DNA from: Desulfarculaceae bacterium JdFR-95
GTDB taxonomy: Bacteria > Desulfobacterota > Desulfarculia > Desulfarculales > Desulfarculaceae
DNA: 10,879 nucleotides
Assembly: GCA_002011835.1 (NCBI GenBank)
Contig: MTPE01000098.1
Span: forward strand, 1-10,879
Direction of reading: 5' to 3'
The position numbers and the translations under genes were made by a program. This document shows, piece by piece, positions 8,018 to 10,879 of the stretch. Each line of letters starts with the position of its first letter. Position 1 is the stretch's first letter. Below the pieces are notes generated by a model. It saw only the letters and a program-made list of their open reading frames with translations, had not been told where the DNA came from and ran no database searches.

Positions 8018-8106
8018 AAGGCAGGCGGACGGAGGAGGGGTCCCGCCAGGGCGGCCCGGCCAGAACACCAGGAGTTGGGAAGGGGGTCTTTGCTCCGCGG
8101 GCCTCC

Positions 8107-8114
8107 CTCTTTCA
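8107..8114. repeat. Left copy of 8-bp direct repeat (putative target-site duplication)
   Basis: CTCTTTCA here is repeated exactly at 8435-8442, immediately outside the two terminal inverted repeats. An identical 8-bp repeat abutting both ends is the footprint expected from staggered-cut transposition. Confidence 0.75.
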
Positions 8115-8149
8115 GGCTCATCCGGCAAACGCCGGGGTGGTGGTAAAAC

Positions 8150-8227
8150 CATCCCGGGCCGGCCTTGTCAAGGCTGGCCTTAAGGCCACCCTTCGGGCCA
8201 TGGCCTAGAGCTGGCCGGCCCGGGATG
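8150..8227. repeat. 15-bp perfect GC-rich inverted repeat inside the element
   Basis: CATCCCGGGCCGGCC (8150-8164) is the exact reverse complement of 8213-8227, with 48 bases between. The interior holds a further near-palindrome at 8170-8193, centred on GGCCTTAAGGCC, with one mismatched pair in 24 bp. The trinucleotide AAC directly borders both outer ends, which may be coincidence. Confidence 0.85.
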
Positions 8228-8242
8228 AACAAGATCGTGCGC

Positions 8243-8351
8243 TCGTCTTTGCCAGGAAAATGATATGGCTCTACACCTGGACTACACCCGGAACACCGAG
8301 GCCAGAATCCCTGTAGTGTGCCTTTTCATATCATTTTCCTGGCAAAGACGA
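8243..8351. repeat. 25-bp perfect inverted repeat inside the element
   Basis: The arm 8243-8267 (starting TCGTCTTTGCCAGG) is the exact reverse complement of 8327-8351, with 59 bases between. The arms are more AT-rich than their surroundings. A 25-bp perfect match is far beyond chance, so a stable stem or cruciform is expected on either strand. Confidence 0.9.
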
Positions 8352-8434
8352 CAGATATCATCCAAATCTCCTGTGCCGCCGGCTGGGGCCGCAATTCCAA
8401 GCCACCTCTCACCCCGCCATTTGCCGGATGAGCC

Positions 8435-8442
8435 CTCTTTCA
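8435..8442. repeat. Right copy of 8-bp direct repeat (putative target-site duplication)
   Basis: CTCTTTCA, identical to 8107-8114, begins at the base after the right terminal inverted repeat. If the element and one copy are removed, the joined site reads CCCTCTTTCAGGG, itself a small hairpin (CCCT / AGGG), possibly part of an older gene-end structure. Confidence 0.75.
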
Positions 8443-8542
8443 GGGCACGATCTCCCCTGAGTGCTCTGGAGGGCGCGTGGGGTGGGTGGTTGTTTGCTGG
8501 GGGCTGGGGCAAGGCCGCCCGCGCCTGTCCGCCGCGGGGCGG

Positions 8543-10879
<2,337 letters not shown>

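Larger units (their letters stand above)
8115..8434. mobile_element. 320-bp MITE-like non-autonomous element
   Basis: The ends are inverted repeats. 8115-8139 begins GGCTCATCCGGCAAA, and the complement of 8434-8410 begins with the same 15 bases; over 25 bp the two ends agree at 23 positions. An exact 8-bp direct repeat, CTCTTTCA, flanks the element at 8107-8114 and 8435-8442. Inside are two perfect inverted repeats (8150-8164 with 8213-8227; 8243-8267 with 8327-8351), so the whole could fold as a three-way junction. No transposase or other gene is contained. Size, ends and flanking repeat fit a miniature inverted-repeat transposable element mobilised in trans. The GG...CC ends and 8-bp duplication are compatible with several IS families (ISL3-type is one guess), but I cannot assign one. 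Alternatives are a structured RNA gene or a REP-like cluster. Confidence 0.75.
8018..8542. other. Convergent intergenic region between the flavin-reductase-like gene and secA
   Basis: No believable coding sequence was found in these 525 bp. The open frames present overlap the inverted repeats and show no family motif. About 320 bp of it is the miniature transposable-element candidate listed separately. No U-tract terminator is visible after either convergent gene. A small GC stem (CCGCC / GGCGG, 8529-8542) directly follows the secA stop. Confidence 0.7.

Noticed and set aside
8150..8351. The two internal stems as ordinary intrinsic terminators for the convergent genes
   Set aside because: Neither stem is followed by a U-tract on either strand, and the stems lie inside an element with terminal repeats and a target duplication.
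8107..8442. CRISPR array or tandem repeats
   Set aside because: Repeats are inverted and different from each other, with no regular repeat-spacer pattern.

Overview
The window is a high-GC bacterial chromosome segment dominated by housekeeping genes. Codons end mostly in G or C and starts include GTG. Reading the minus strand from 5328 down to 1, the order is rpsB, tsf, pyrH, frr, uppS, cdsA, dxr. This is the widely conserved translation / prenyl-lipid cluster. Together with a nearby secA and argJ, a thioredoxin-type ArsC and a flavoredoxin-like protein, it suggests Desulfobacterota (former Deltaproteobacteria) or a relative. That placement is an inference from gene order and composition, not a phylogeny.

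Layout. 1-442 (-): 5' part of dxr, cut by the window edge. 439-1287 (-) cdsA and 1284-2051 (-) uppS are joined by 4-bp start/stop overlaps. 2052-2446 is a 395-bp gap with no convincing gene. 2447-3004 (-) frr, 3006-3725 (-) pyrH, 3742-4341 (-) tsf and 4438-5328 (-) rpsB follow. 5329-5577 is a divergent promoter region. 5578-6042 (+) is a stand-alone thioredoxin-type arsenate reductase that overlaps the 3' end of argJ (6033-7292, -) by 10 bp. 7293-7441 is a second divergent promoter region. 7442-8017 (+) is a flavin-reductase / flavoredoxin-like gene. 8018-8542 is non-coding and contains the most unusual structure in the window. 8543-10879 (-) is secA, lacking roughly its first 95 codons because of the window edge.

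The genes work together as follows. S2, EF-Ts and RRF serve translation elongation and recycling. UMP kinase feeds pyrimidine nucleotides, including CTP used by CdsA. Dxr commits carbon to isoprenoids, UppS makes the C55 lipid carrier, CdsA makes CDP-diacylglycerol, and SecA drives protein export. ArgJ is an arginine-biosynthesis enzyme.

The main discovery candidate is a 320-bp non-coding element at 8115-8434. It has 25-bp imperfect terminal inverted repeats (23 of 25 matching) and is flanked by a perfect 8-bp direct repeat, CTCTTTCA, as expected of a target-site duplication. Inside it are two further perfect inverted repeats (15 bp and 25 bp arms), so either strand or its RNA could fold as a closed three-way, cloverleaf-like structure. 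It has no transposase and looks like a non-autonomous miniature transposable element (MITE). The remaining genes look intact and ordinary.
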